DNA from: Desulfosediminicola ganghwensis
Lineage (GTDB): Bacteria > Desulfobacterota > Desulfobulbia > Desulfobulbales > Desulfocapsaceae
Reading direction: 5' to 3'
Length of the DNA stretch: 64,000 bases
Assembly (NCBI RefSeq): GCF_005116675.2
Contig: NZ_CP050699.1
Location: 4,178,001-4,242,000, forward strand
Shown here: piece by piece, positions 1-9,616 of the stretch
Position numbering within the stretch: position 1 is the stretch's first letter
Layout of the letters: each line of letters begins with the position of its first letter
Notes under the pieces: generated by a model
Databases searched by the model: none
Told to the model about the DNA's origin: nothing
Seen by the model: the letters and a program-made list of their open reading frames with translations, nothing else
Made by a program: the position numbers and the translations under genes

Positions 1-944
1 ACCCGTTGATTGATCAGCTCCACCTTAGCAGCCTGCCGTTTGAGCCGTGCTTCAAGCAAAGAGGTTCGATAAGGTTTGCTCAACAATTCCTCATTGAGCA
101 TACCAATTTCTGTACTCAGCGCCACAAACCCTGTTTCATAGACCCAGCGCCGCGCTTCACCCACAGCACCCTCACCAGCAGATGCCTGCAGGGCAGCCTC
201 CACTTCATCCTGTTCCTGCTCAGCCTCCGCCAGCCGATTCGATATCACGACAGGACGTGTATTCATATAATTGAGGCGGCGGGACAGATCTGTGCTGGTG
301 GCATTTGCTGCTGCCAGCTCGGCCTGCTGGCTTTGCAGCAGCTGGACCAGCTCGTCCATCCGCCCGCTCAGCTCCTCCCCCATCCCCTCTACCGGTTCCT
401 GTTGCTGTTGCTCAAGCTCGAAGATATCTGCCTGTATCGACTTTATCTGCTCAGATACAGTCTGTGTTTCTTTGCGAAAAGCCTCTGTCGCTTCAAGGTT
501 CGATTTAATATTCTGCAGATTACTTAATGACTTACGGTACAGGTCAAGTAATTCTTTCTTTTGATCCTCAGTTAAATCCGTTGCTGACTCGACCTCATCA
601 ATGTTGGCCTTCAGGGTTTCTGCGGTAACCAATGCAGGGGGAAGCTGTGCCTCAATTTCCTCGGCTGCCAGTGCCGCGCACAAGATACCAGGTATTGAGG
701 GAGAATTTTCTGCTATGATATTCAGCGAACAGGAAAGAACGGTAAAAATAACAGCAAACAGCAGTGCCCTCGTACTTTTTACCTGTTTATAGGAAATGTT
801 AGCGGATGATGTGGATGATGAACAAAGGGACGGATCAATGTCATCTGAATCATCGGGTAGATGCGGAAGGTTCCTGTGAAGCGATGGCAGGATTTTTATG
901 GATTCTCTGCACTCTCTGCCACCACCGGGGTGAACATCCAGCAT
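1..944 (-). CDS. MscS/KefA-type mechanosensitive channel, N-terminal part (partial)
   Basis: The reading frame is open from about position 944 down to the window edge, so the membrane and channel domains lie outside. The visible part has a hydrophobic segment (ALLFAVIFTVLSC), then a long Q/E/L-rich helical region that resembles the periplasmic 'MscS porin' coiled coil of KefA/MscK. Such channels release solutes on hypo-osmotic shock. The start is uncertain: the ATG at 944 has a GGAG 8 nt upstream but leaves roughly 60 residues before the hydrophobic segment, which is long for a signal peptide. The coiled-coil pattern could also fit another envelope protein with a periplasmic helical domain. 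Confidence 0.6.
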   Translation of the reverse strand, partial: MLDVHPGGGRECRESIKILPSLHRNLPHLPDDSDDIDPSLCSSSTSSANISYKQVKSTRALLFAVIFTVLSCSLNIIAENSPSIPGILCAALAAEEIEAQLPPALVTAETLKANIDEVESATDLTEDQKKELLDLYRKSLSNLQNIKSNLEATEAFRKETQTVSEQIKSIQADIFELEQQQQEPVEGMGEELSGRMDELVQLLQSQQAELAAANATSTDLSRRLNYMNTRPVVISNRLAEAEQEQDEVEAALQASAGEGAVGEARRWVYETGFVALSTEIGMLNEELLSKPYRTSLLEARLKRQAAKVELINQR

Positions 945-1084
945 AGCTCCGGCTCCAACCGGTGATGAGGGAGTCTATCTCTAAAAACGCTTCCAGCTTA
1001 CTGAAAGAGGAGCTGCAGTTTTCTGCTTCCCCCTCTCCCCTTGGATTGCTTATGGACGTTTTGTCCTGAAACAGGACACTTCTC

Positions 1085-2395
1085 CTATTTTATCAAATAT
1101 CGGTCTTTGACTCTATCCTGCAGGAAAATCTGGCTGAAATTGCCATATTCACCGTGATCAAACCATTCGTTTGCCTGATCAATACAAGCCTGGCACGCCT
1201 TTCTGGGAATATGTATGCCGAGAATATTGGCGCCGTAACTTGAACTGCTCTCTATGCGTAAAGCACCGGCACAATCATCGCAGAATCTGATTGTTTCATA
1301 CTGATTTTCCAAGATATTGTCCGTATCATAAAATATCTGCCGACTGCGACTGTCGCTCCCGTCCCTGCTCCGCAGGGCTTGGGTCAGTTCATGCCTGTTA
1401 GCCCAGAGTTTGAGTGCATCTTCACACACTTTGTCAATCTCTGCCTTGATACTTGCCGGTTGTCTGAGATGATCAGGGTTATAATCAGGCTCGCGAAGGT
1501 ATGAGTAATCGATACCCGCCATCGCCATGATAATCCCGGCATTGACATATGGCAGCGCTCCCTCAATTGAATAACCACCCTCGAGCACGGCAATATCCGC
1601 TTTCAACATTTCAGTTAGTCTGGCATAGCCCTGGGCTGAAAAACTCATGTTGGTAATGGGATCAGAGTAGTGATTGTCCTGACCTGCGGAGTTGATGATC
1701 AGTTCCGGCTGAAATTCATCCAGGATCGGCAGCACCGCATGCTCCACCGCGTACAGGAAACCCTCGTCACAGGTCTCCGGCGGTAGCGGCAGATTAATGG
1801 TTGTGCCCACAGCGTTCGGTCCGCCAAATTCGTTGAGGAAACCAGAGCCGGGGTACAGGGTGCGGCCATCCTGATGAATTGAGATGAAAAGCGTGTCAGG
1901 GTCATGCCAGTAAATATCCTGGGTCCCGTCACCATGATGGCAATCGGTATCAACTATAGCTACCCTGTCGACACCATAGGTCGCACGCAGATATTCGATC
2001 ATCACTGCTTCAATGTTGATATTGCAAAATCCGCGGGCACCATGTACCACCCGGTTGGCGTGATGCCCGGGAGGACGCACCAGAGCAAAACCCCGCTCAA
2101 TTTTTTTATCGAGCACCGCTTTGCCAATGGTCTTGGCGCCACCGGCGCTGATGAAGTGAGACTCTGTAGTCACCGCTTCGGCATCAGGAACGCAGAAGTG
2201 AACCCGGTTGATGTCTTCAACTGTAACGATATCAGGTTTCAACTCCACTATCCCATCTATATCGAGCAACCCCTCCTCCAATACCTGATCCTGGGTATAG
2301 AGAAGACGCTCCTCACGCTCGGGGTGGGTCGGCGAAATCGCCCAGTCGAAGGCGGGAAAAAAAACGAGCCCTGTGGTATTTTTTGCTCGAAGCAT
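1085..2395 (-). CDS. Histone deacetylase-family (AcuC-like) hydrolase with C-terminal Cys motif
   Basis: This is a zinc-dependent deacetylase-fold hydrolase (arginase/deacetylase superfamily). Visible motifs in order are PPGHHA with the paired catalytic histidines, DTDCHHGDGTQ with Asp/His metal ligands, SAGQDNH where most members have SAGFDAH, and LEGGY with the catalytic Tyr. Bacterial relatives deacetylate proteins, acetylpolyamines or small amides; the substrate here is unknown. After the catalytic domain is an extension of about 100 residues with two Cys pairs (CDDC and CQAC), probably a small zinc-binding module. The start at 2395 is preferred because GGAGCG precedes it; an upstream in-frame ATG at 2458 has no ribosome-binding site. 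It lies downstream of the hydantoinase-like gene on the same strand, with about 250 nt between. Confidence 0.85.
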   Translation of the reverse strand: MLRAKNTTGLVFFPAFDWAISPTHPEREERLLYTQDQVLEEGLLDIDGIVELKPDIVTVEDINRVHFCVPDAEAVTTESHFISAGGAKTIGKAVLDKKIERGFALVRPPGHHANRVVHGARGFCNINIEAVMIEYLRATYGVDRVAIVDTDCHHGDGTQDIYWHDPDTLFISIHQDGRTLYPGSGFLNEFGGPNAVGTTINLPLPPETCDEGFLYAVEHAVLPILDEFQPELIINSAGQDNHYSDPITNMSFSAQGYARLTEMLKADIAVLEGGYSIEGALPYVNAGIIMAMAGIDYSYLREPDYNPDHLRQPASIKAEIDKVCEDALKLWANRHELTQALRSRDGSDSRSRQIFYDTDNILENQYETIRFCDDCAGALRIESSSSYGANILGIHIPRKACQACIDQANEWFDHGEYGNFSQIFLQDRVKDRYLIK

Positions 2396-2643
2396 AATTC
2401 GCGCTCCGTTTATGGTTGATGGTCTGCAAATGGCCTTGGCGGAAGTTCTCATCAGCATAATTTCTTAGTTGAGGAGAGCTTCACACGTGCTACTTAACTG
2501 ACTATAATTATAGATTAATTCTTATATTTTCCGTTTTTTATCCATAAGACTGATATTGGCAATAAAGTGTTGGGTACACCCTCATAGTCAGCTCGATGTA
2601 CCACCCTAATGCTGCTGAAAAAAGCGGTGGCGGACTGATAAAA

Positions 2644-4347
2644 TTACAAGTCGGGTCGGTTGAGCTGACCTGTCTCACAATCATAACCGTGTATAAGCCC
2701 CGGCTTGACCTGGGCCCTCACCCTGATATTCTTACCCGTGGTGTGAAAGCCGCGCACCATATTGAATTCAGATTGCTCGGTAATTTCAATCTGCAGGTAT
2801 TCGGGGTTCGCCCCCTGCCTGATGGCCTTTACCTTCACCAGATCCGTCGCAATCTCAAGCACATCTTCAAGAGTGGCAGTGGCTGATAGCGAGTGTTGGA
2901 ACTCCTCTCCCTGGGCGGTTAGAACTCGCCGGGCGGTGTCTGCATAGACTGTCACTTCACAGGTAGTACGCGCCAAGGCGCAGCCTTTGGCATTGGCCAC
3001 CTGCCAGACTGGGACCGGAATCGCTGCGCCATACTCCAACTCAGTCTCAATCACATCCAGCCGCGCGGCAAACTGTTTTGCCGGCCCCCCCAGTACCAGT
3101 ATTTGATCCGGCTGTACTTTCAGTCCCTCATACATTTCATGCACAGTATAGACCGGTCGGCTGTTTATTGTTTCAATCATCTCAGCTGCTGCCAAAAGAA
3201 TCCGTCTGCATGCGGTATCAAATATTTTCCCGGCCATCTCATGGGTAGTGAGACCCAGCTGTTCGGCAAGGCCTGCCACTCCTGCTTTGGCCAAATCTTT
3301 ATCACCAGCATCAAGCTGGCCAAGCACAGCAAGGGCATCGGTCGTGGTCACAACCGGGCCACCGAAGGCCATAGCCACTCCCTGCCTGTCCGGCCCTATG
3401 ACAATCTCGCCCTCTGCTATACGAACCACACTGTCACCGCCAACCCCGATCGACTCTGTGTGCAGCGCCCTGATCAAAGTTTTATGTTGCCCAAGCTCAA
3501 TACCATGTGGGGCGATGATCGGTGAATTGCCGAGTAGGATTGCCATATCTGTCGTTGTTCCACCTACATCAAGTACCAGGGATGTTTTTTCGCTGTCTGC
3601 TGAGGCCAACGCGCCCATCACACTGGCCGAAGGGCCACTGAGGATGGTCTGGGCCGGATATCCCTGAGATGACTTAATGTCCATGGTACCGCCATCCGGT
3701 TTCAAAATCCGAATCGGCACAGACAATCCCTGCGCTTTAAGAGACCGGTTGACCGCCTCAAAAAAATTCTTGTGAATTGGGTAGACTGCGGCATTCAGGT
3801 AGGTAGTGTTAATGCGCCGCGGAAAACTGAGTGCCCCCGAAAAAGTATGCCCCATGAATATGGTCTCGACATACGGGGTGAGAATCTCCACCATGCGCAG
3901 TTCATGGGCCGGGTTGCGTACAGAAAATTTGGAAACCACCCCCGCGCAACGTATGTTTTTAGCCTGCAGTTCTCTGCCTATGGAAGCCAACTCCAACTCA
4001 TCGAGCGGCTCTATTTCGCGACCGCGATGATCCAGCGCTCCGGAGACGACATGATATTCTTCACCAACACGAAAGCATTCCGGGTTCAGGCCAGGGCCTC
4101 CAGCCACTAGCACCCCCACCTCCGGCAGCCTGTTTTGCACAACCATATTGGTAGCTAGGGTTGTGCTGAGTACTATTCTGGCGACCTCAGCCTTATCCCT
4201 GTCTGCCATCAATGTATCGAGAGCAGCCATTACTGTGTCAAACAGATGCTCAGAATCAGTGGGCACCTTCACCTTGTGGAGTATGCCTTCTGCGCCCAGC
4301 AGCACTGCATCGGTATGGGTGCCCCCGGCATCAAGTCCGATTATCAT
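2644..4347 (-). CDS. Hydantoinase/oxoprolinase family protein (HyuA-like)
   Basis: The N-terminus (MIIGLDAGGTHTDAVLL) is the phosphate-binding strand-loop of the ASKHA ATPase fold in the Hydant_A_N domain. The hydantoinase_A core follows, with LDVGGTTTD near residue 265 and GVGGDSVVRI near 310. Family members couple ATP hydrolysis to opening of hydantoin, 5-oxoproline or ketone-type substrates, usually with a HyuB-type partner. No HyuB gene is adjacent and the protein is 567 residues, shorter than the roughly 690 of typical HyuA. The last 90 or so residues look unlike the usual C-terminal domain. The substrate cannot be told from sequence. Confidence 0.85.
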   Translation of the reverse strand: MIIGLDAGGTHTDAVLLGAEGILHKVKVPTDSEHLFDTVMAALDTLMADRDKAEVARIVLSTTLATNMVVQNRLPEVGVLVAGGPGLNPECFRVGEEYHVVSGALDHRGREIEPLDELELASIGRELQAKNIRCAGVVSKFSVRNPAHELRMVEILTPYVETIFMGHTFSGALSFPRRINTTYLNAAVYPIHKNFFEAVNRSLKAQGLSVPIRILKPDGGTMDIKSSQGYPAQTILSGPSASVMGALASADSEKTSLVLDVGGTTTDMAILLGNSPIIAPHGIELGQHKTLIRALHTESIGVGGDSVVRIAEGEIVIGPDRQGVAMAFGGPVVTTTDALAVLGQLDAGDKDLAKAGVAGLAEQLGLTTHEMAGKIFDTACRRILLAAAEMIETINSRPVYTVHEMYEGLKVQPDQILVLGGPAKQFAARLDVIETELEYGAAIPVPVWQVANAKGCALARTTCEVTVYADTARRVLTAQGEEFQHSLSATATLEDVLEIATDLVKVKAIRQGANPEYLQIEITEQSEFNMVRGFHTTGKNIRVRAQVKPGLIHGYDCETGQLNRPDL

Positions 4348-4534
4348 ATCGAAAATCCGTATTTTATTAGCAGCCTGCTTCTAAAGTTATTGCCAGGAAT
4401 CGGTCGGAGTTGAGTCATTTTTGCTTAGACCAGGGTATTGGTCAAAAAATAAACAGATCCATCTTTTTGATATTACATATAGTAATTTCAAATCAATAAC
4501 CAGGAGATGGTTAAAATGACTTTGAAGCCTGCTG

Positions 4535-5131
4535 TTATTTTGCTTTCATTTCATGAATCGCCTCCACCAGTTCCTTACCGGCTTCAAACGCTTCATCAAG
4601 ATAATCCTGCCTGCGGTCTATATCACCTTTTCGGTCAACCCCGCGGCAAAGCACTGACCGCCAGAGCCCCGCGTCAAGCACATCAAAAAAATATTTCACG
4701 GTGAGGATTGCACCATCAAAGAGTCGCTTCCCCTCAGTGGCCCCCGTTGAAATAAACAATGCCTTTCTGGTCTCCCGGGTCTTGCCCATCTCTTGTTTTT
4801 CAATCCAGTATTTACGGACCCAGAGCGACTGACAGCGATCCATAAAAATTTTGGTATGCGCGCTAACGGTATAAAAGAAAATAGGCGAGGCCAGCATAAT
4901 ACCGTCACTCGCCTCAAGCTTTTCCAGAATTTTCGGAAAGTCGTCTCGAATTGCACACTCTCCTGTCTTGATACACTGATAAATTTCCAGACAAGGTGAG
5001 ATCTTATAATCCCTAAGATAAATCTCATCGACTTCAGCCCCCTGCCGCCGCGCACCTTCAACAGCCTTCTTCAGCAAGGCAGCACTATTCCCATCGCGCC
5101 GGGGACTGCCATAAATTGCGACAATCTGCAT
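4535..5131 (-). CDS. Flavodoxin-fold NAD(P)H/iron-sulfur flavoprotein-type reductase
   Basis: The start MQIVAIYGSPRRDGNS is the FMN phosphate-binding loop of the NADPH-dependent FMN reductase/Isf family. ASPIFFYTVSAHTKIFMDR is the second flavin-contacting segment. Two cysteines (CLEIYQC then GEC) fall in the compact cluster region of Isf-type proteins, so a 4Fe-4S centre is possible but not proven. Such proteins transfer electrons between ferredoxin-like carriers and small acceptors in anaerobes. The ATG at 5131 is chosen because GGAG lies 8 nt upstream; a GTG three codons earlier overlaps that signal. It stands alone on the minus strand. Confidence 0.8.
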   Translation of the reverse strand: MQIVAIYGSPRRDGNSAALLKKAVEGARRQGAEVDEIYLRDYKISPCLEIYQCIKTGECAIRDDFPKILEKLEASDGIMLASPIFFYTVSAHTKIFMDRCQSLWVRKYWIEKQEMGKTRETRKALFISTGATEGKRLFDGAILTVKYFFDVLDAGLWRSVLCRGVDRKGDIDRRQDYLDEAFEAGKELVEAIHEMKAK

Positions 5132-5140
5132 CGTATACAC

Positions 5141-5520
5141 TCCAAAGAGTTTCTTGATACTTTAACCGCCTCTGCAGACAACGTTTTTCAGTCAACTCCT
5201 ACATAATATCAAGTTCCACAACATTCTCATACAACTGTTTATTTTGAGCTCATCCAACCGGAATATGCTAGCAAAACCAGTGAAGAATTATCCTTCAACC
5301 ACATCTGGTTTGGAAAGTGACCCTACATACCCTACAGTCACAGTCCTTTTTATCACCCAACAGGCGCAGCTGCCGATCTTCTTCCCAGTGTCATCAGCTG
5401 ACCGCAGCAAGTAGCAACGGTTATTCCCTTGATGTCGTGTTTAACGTTTCAACACATACCTGAAAGTCGGACTAGACATCACATCCCTTTATTGAACCAG
5501 AGGCACACCTTTTTTAAAAA
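5141..5520. other. Intergenic, nothing recognised
   Basis: These 380 bases separate the flavoprotein gene from the CBS-ACT gene. No supported reading frame, RNA gene or strong hairpin was seen. The part nearest 5141 should contain the flavoprotein promoter on the minus strand, but no clear -35/-10 pair stood out. Confidence 0.5.
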
Positions 5521-6198
5521 TCACTGTTTTTTAGGAAGCTGATCAAAGTACCACTGCATCGGGTCAGTCAGTTCAAACCCGGCCTCAATCAATCTGGTCT
5601 TGACCCGTGCCACATTATTGGTAAGCAGATAAGGGAAGACCGCTTTTCTATCCTGTTCCAGACTCTTGGAGACCAGCACGCTACCAAGTGAAATACGCTC
5701 TTCTGTCACAATATCAACTATTTTTTTCATCTGCCCCTGCCTGTCATCGGAAAGAATGCAGAGCAGCGCACCAGGCTCATCGATTCCCATCACGTCGACA
5801 AATGCCGAGAGCAGATCGCGGGTAGACAAAATTCCCTTGAGATACCCGTCATCGTCGACCACCGGCACTGCACCCACCTTATATTTACGCATGATAAGCA
5901 GCACATCCTGGATGGTATAGTATACAAATATCTTTACGGGCTCCCGGGTCATGATTTCAGCCAGAGTAAAGTTCATGACCTTTTTGAGTGTTGCTTCATA
6001 GCTATCAGAATCAAGAAGTTTTGACGGCATTGCGCTGCGCATATCCCTGTCTGATACCATGCCAACCAGCTTGCCCTCTCCGTCGCTGACAGGCAGATGA
6101 CGTATGCGCCGCTCTTTCATGAGATCATAGGCCTGACCGATTTTCATATCAGGCAAAGCAGTTATCAGGTCTGTTGACATCCTTTCAATGACAAACAT
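5521..6198 (-). CDS. CBS-pair and ACT domain protein, AcuB-like
   Basis: Two CBS domains occupy about residues 1-140, with RHLPVSDGEGKLVGMVSDRD in the first and VGAVPVVDDDGYLKGILSTRD in the second. An ACT-like domain follows (GALLCILSDDRQGQMKKIVDIV). CBS pairs bind adenosine nucleotides and ACT domains bind small ligands, so this is probably an energy- or ligand-sensing regulator. The CBS-CBS-ACT order matches AcuB of the Bacillus acuABC operon. It lies 73 nt downstream of an AcuC-like deacetylase on the same strand, which supports an acuCB-type pair. The start at 6198 has a G-rich ribosome-binding site; an upstream ATG at 6219 is less well placed. Confidence 0.85.
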   Translation of the reverse strand: MFVIERMSTDLITALPDMKIGQAYDLMKERRIRHLPVSDGEGKLVGMVSDRDMRSAMPSKLLDSDSYEATLKKVMNFTLAEIMTREPVKIFVYYTIQDVLLIMRKYKVGAVPVVDDDGYLKGILSTRDLLSAFVDVMGIDEPGALLCILSDDRQGQMKKIVDIVTEERISLGSVLVSKSLEQDRKAVFPYLLTNNVARVKTRLIEAGFELTDPMQWYFDQLPKKQ

Positions 6199-6271
6199 AA
6201 CACCCCCTATAGTCGGCACGGATTTTACACCCTCTGCCTTTCGTAATATTCCATTTTAAAATGATGGCCAA

Positions 6272-7231
6272 CTAAACCCCGCGCAAGCCAGCCAGATGTT
6301 TTATGTGGTTTTCAACCAGTAATGGCAGTAACTCGAGGTTATAACCTCCCTCAAGAATTGAGACGACCTTGCCGTCAGTGAGGGCATTGGCCAGATTCAT
6401 GATAAGCTCGGAGACAAAATCATAGCCATCTGTGGAAAGATTCACCCCGGACATCATATCAGCTGCATGGGCATCAAAGCCTGCTGAGACCAGAATCATA
6501 TCAGGTTGGAATTTTTTAAAGGCAGGGATAAGGTCTTCTGTTAATTTTCGCCGATAATCGTGATCTCCGCGGCCGGGTAAAATTACGGAATTTTTGGTTG
6601 TACCTTCACCGGCGGCAACTCCACACTCAAAGTCACGACCTGTACCAGGATAGGCAAATGATGGGTGTTCGTGGATGGAGTAATAGAAGACAGTCGGATC
6701 TGTTTCAAAAATGTGCTGAGTGCCGTTTCCATGATGAACGTCGAAATCGATGATCCCTACTCGCTTCATGCCCCACTGCCGTTGCGCATACCTGGCGCCA
6801 ATGGCAACATTGTTGAAGTAGCAGAAACCCATGGCCTTATCGACCTCTGCGTGGTGGCCCGGCGGGCGAACTGCACAGAATGCTGTCTCGACATCACCAA
6901 CCATGATCGAATCTATGGCTTTTATTACCCCACCAGCCGCCAACAGTGCAGCCTTGAAGGATTCCCTGCAGATACTGTTCTCCTGGTGATCGAAATCGGG
7001 CAATCCCATGGCGCAGGCATCATTAAATCGCATAATGTAATTTACATGATGTACCGCCTCCACCCAGCGCTGGTTCGCTGGTTCGGCCTCAATCCTTACC
7101 AGTTTTTCCAACAGACCTGACTCTTTCAAGCCATTGACGATGACTCTCAACCGCTCCGATGATTCAGGGTGCCAGTCTCCGGTGTTATGCTGCAGGTATG
7201 TATCGTCATAAATAAAACCGGTTTTCTTCAT
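6272..7231 (-). CDS. Histone deacetylase-family protein, AcuC-like
   Basis: All catalytic landmarks of the deacetylase fold are present: RPPGHHA, DFDVHHGNGTQ, SAGFDAH and LEGGY. The protein therefore should keep the zinc site and the transition-state Tyr. AcuC in Bacillus removes acetyl groups from acetyl-CoA synthetase, which AcuA acetylates. No acetyltransferase or acetyl-CoA synthetase gene lies nearby, so the substrate remains open. Two starts compete. The ATG at 7231 gives the normal N-terminus (KKTGFIYDDTYLQHNTG). The ATG at 7273 follows a perfect AGGAGG only 2 nt away, which is too close. Residues upstream of 7273 look non-coding. It is followed by the CBS-ACT gene. Confidence 0.88.
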   Translation of the reverse strand: MKKTGFIYDDTYLQHNTGDWHPESSERLRVIVNGLKESGLLEKLVRIEAEPANQRWVEAVHHVNYIMRFNDACAMGLPDFDHQENSICRESFKAALLAAGGVIKAIDSIMVGDVETAFCAVRPPGHHAEVDKAMGFCYFNNVAIGARYAQRQWGMKRVGIIDFDVHHGNGTQHIFETDPTVFYYSIHEHPSFAYPGTGRDFECGVAAGEGTTKNSVILPGRGDHDYRRKLTEDLIPAFKKFQPDMILVSAGFDAHAADMMSGVNLSTDGYDFVSELIMNLANALTDGKVVSILEGGYNLELLPLLVENHIKHLAGLRGV

Positions 7232-7414
7232 CTGTTCCGTTTCCTGTTCGCCTGTGAAATAGTTCAACTGCATTTCCTCCTGGCTTTTCAGGGCAACACG
7301 CCGCACCGAAACCAGGTTTCCATAACTACTTCTGCCACTTCTAAGCACATTCCAGTAATTGCAGCAGGTTCTGGCAAAAAACGCTTGAACGACACCCGCG
7401 GGGAGCTCCGCCAT

Positions 7415-8053
7415 GCAGAATACTGTTCCACTCCCCCCATGTCATTCCTATATGCCCCTACAATATATAAATTTTTTTCATTAACAAAGAAAAAAAGATT
7501 TACAACGAAGAAACCAGAGAGTAACATTGTTACCATACTGAACAGCAATCAGTTACTTCAAATTGTTTTGTATCGTTATTATATGCATTTAAGAGGCTAA
7601 CACCAAGATAACACGAATCAACATTTAACTTGTCATGGTGTATCTTTGACAGGCTGAATCTCAACCAAGATATTGTATTACCATAGCTATCAACGGATAA
7701 CACAATCCAAAAACTTCTCCAGGAACGAGATATGGTAACACTGTTAAACACAACATCAAGAGTATACAAATGCGCTGGAAGCCTTCAGGGCCGCCCCTTC
7801 CTCTCTTCTCCGGCGCAGCCCGGCCAGGGTCTTCCGTACCGCCCCAGCCACAATTTTCTGATACATACACACCATATATATGGAAGACAGTCCGGTATCC
7901 GCATCTCGCTGCGCATCTGTGGCTACCCCCTGCAACAGGGAAATGGACCTGAAGTCCCCCGTAACACCCCGCGCTTCTGCCGAAGTAGTGGGTAAGACAC
8001 AATTGCACTACCATTCCGGTCAATAAAAGTCAGAACTCAAGGGAGCATATATT
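7415..8053. other. Long leader region ahead of the methylmalonyl-CoA genes
   Basis: About 640 bases with no supported gene lie between the divergent deacetylase and carboxyltransferase genes. The part at 7440-7570 is AT-rich and could hold promoters for both directions. The frames that run through 7660-8020 have compositions unlike proteins. The ribosome-binding site GGGAG before 8054 is clear. No operator for the nearby TetR regulator was recognised. Confidence 0.5.
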
Positions 8054-9601
8054 ATGGCTTTTGAGAAAATTGAACAGCTGCGGAAGAAAAAAGAAAAACT
8101 TGCTCTTGGTGGTGGCCAGGCCCGCATAGACAAGCAGCATCAAAAAGGCAAAATGACGGCCAGGGAGCGACTCGACTATCTCTTTGACCCCGGTTCTTTC
8201 ATAGAACTGGACGCCTTCGTCCGTAACCGTTGCACGAATTTCGGTATGGACAAGATGGAATTTGAAGGCGAATCCGTTGTAACGGGCTACGGCATGGTCG
8301 ACGGAAGGCTGGTCTACGCTTTTTCACAGGATTTTACGGTTACAGGCGGTGCCCTGGGCGAAATGCACGCCACAAAGGTCGTTAAAGCCATGGATGCTGC
8401 GCTCAAAGTCGGCGCACCCATTATAGGATTAAACGACTCTGGCGGCGCCAGAATCCAGGAAGCGGTAGACGCGCTTTCCGGCTATGGCGACCTCTTTTTC
8501 AGAAACGCCACGTACTCTGGCGTCATCCCGCAAATTTCAGCAATAATGGGACCGTGTGCCGGTGGTGCAGTCTACTCACCTGCACTTACTGATTTCGTAT
8601 TTATGGTAAACAAATCGGCTCAGATGTTTATTACCGGCCCCCAGGTCATTAAGACGGTTACCGGTGAAGAAGTGAGCCCGGAAGAGCTTGGCGGAGCAAT
8701 GACCCATAACTCCATCAGCGGTAACGCCCATTTTATTTCTGAAACAGACCAGGACTGCATCAACGAGATTCGACGCCTGCTCAGCTATCTGCCCTCGAAC
8801 AATATGGAGCATGCCCCGATCTTTGAATCTGAAGATGACATCAACCGCATTATCCCCGAACTTGACACCCTGGTTCCTGAAAATCCAAATAAGCCGTATG
8901 ACATCATGGATGTCATCACCGCAATAGTTGATCAAGGCGAATTTCTCGAATACCAACCTTATTTCGCCAAGAACATCGTAACGGGCTACGCCAGGATAAA
9001 TGGCAGGTCTATAGGCATTATCGCCAATCAACCCAACATGATGGCAGGCTGTCTGGACATGAACGCCGGTGACAAAGCTGCACGTTTTATCCGCACCTGC
9101 AACGCGTACAATGTCCCACTGCTCACCTTTGTTGACGTACCCGGATTTCTGCCAGGAACCAATCAGGAGCATGGCGGAATTATCAGGCACGGCGCCAAGA
9201 TACTCTATGCCTACAGCGAGGCAACAGTTCCCAAGGTAACAGTGATCACCAGAAAGGCCTACGGCGGAGCCTACGTCGCCATGTGCTCCAAATCACTTGG
9301 TGCCGACATGGTCCTGGCCTGGCCAAGCGCAGAAATCGCCGTCATGGGTCCTGATGGTGCGGTAAACATCATTTTCCGTAACGAGATCAACAAAGCAGAA
9401 AACAAAGAAGAAACCCGGCAGCAGCTTCTGACAGACTACCGGGCTGAGTTCGCCACCCCGTACAAGGCGGCCGAACGCGGTTTTGTGGATGATGTCATAG
9501 AACCCGGCTCCAGTCGTCAGCGGATCATTGATGCCTTCAACATGCTCGAAGGCAAAAGGGAAACACGACCGCCGAAAAAGCACGGCAATATGCCTCTGTA
9601 A
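8054..9601 (+). CDS. mmdA: Methylmalonyl-CoA decarboxylase/carboxyltransferase alpha subunit
   Basis: This is the biotin-dependent carboxyltransferase (crotonase-like double domain) that moves CO2 between methylmalonyl-CoA or propionyl-CoA and biotin. Typical segments are KMTARERLDYLFDPGSF near residue 35, the acyl-CoA oxyanion region DSGGARIQE near 130, FVDVPGFLPG in the second half, and ITRKAYGGAYVAM near 400. The length of 515 residues is normal. The neighbours point to the alpha subunit of a Na+-pumping methylmalonyl-CoA decarboxylase rather than an ATP-driven propionyl-CoA carboxylase: an OadG-like, a biotin carrier and an OadB-like gene follow with short gaps, and no biotin carboxylase gene is near. 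The same chemistry run backwards would serve propionate oxidation. Confidence 0.93.
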   Translation: MAFEKIEQLRKKKEKLALGGGQARIDKQHQKGKMTARERLDYLFDPGSFIELDAFVRNRCTNFGMDKMEFEGESVVTGYGMVDGRLVYAFSQDFTVTGGALGEMHATKVVKAMDAALKVGAPIIGLNDSGGARIQEAVDALSGYGDLFFRNATYSGVIPQISAIMGPCAGGAVYSPALTDFVFMVNKSAQMFITGPQVIKTVTGEEVSPEELGGAMTHNSISGNAHFISETDQDCINEIRRLLSYLPSNNMEHAPIFESEDDINRIIPELDTLVPENPNKPYDIMDVITAIVDQGEFLEYQPYFAKNIVTGYARINGRSIGIIANQPNMMAGCLDMNAGDKAARFIRTCNAYNVPLLTFVDVPGFLPGTNQEHGGIIRHGAKILYAYSEATVPKVTVITRKAYGGAYVAMCSKSLGADMVLAWPSAEIAVMGPDGAVNIIFRNEINKAENKEETRQQLLTDYRAEFATPYKAAERGFVDDVIEPGSSRQRIIDAFNMLEGKRETRPPKKHGNMPL

Positions 9602-9616
9602 AACAAGGAGCATTAT

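Noticed and set aside
7661-8023. A 120-codon minus-strand frame and two plus-strand frames ahead of mmdA
   Set aside because: Amino acid use is not protein-like, there is no ribosome-binding site, and frames on both strands run together in GC-rich DNA.
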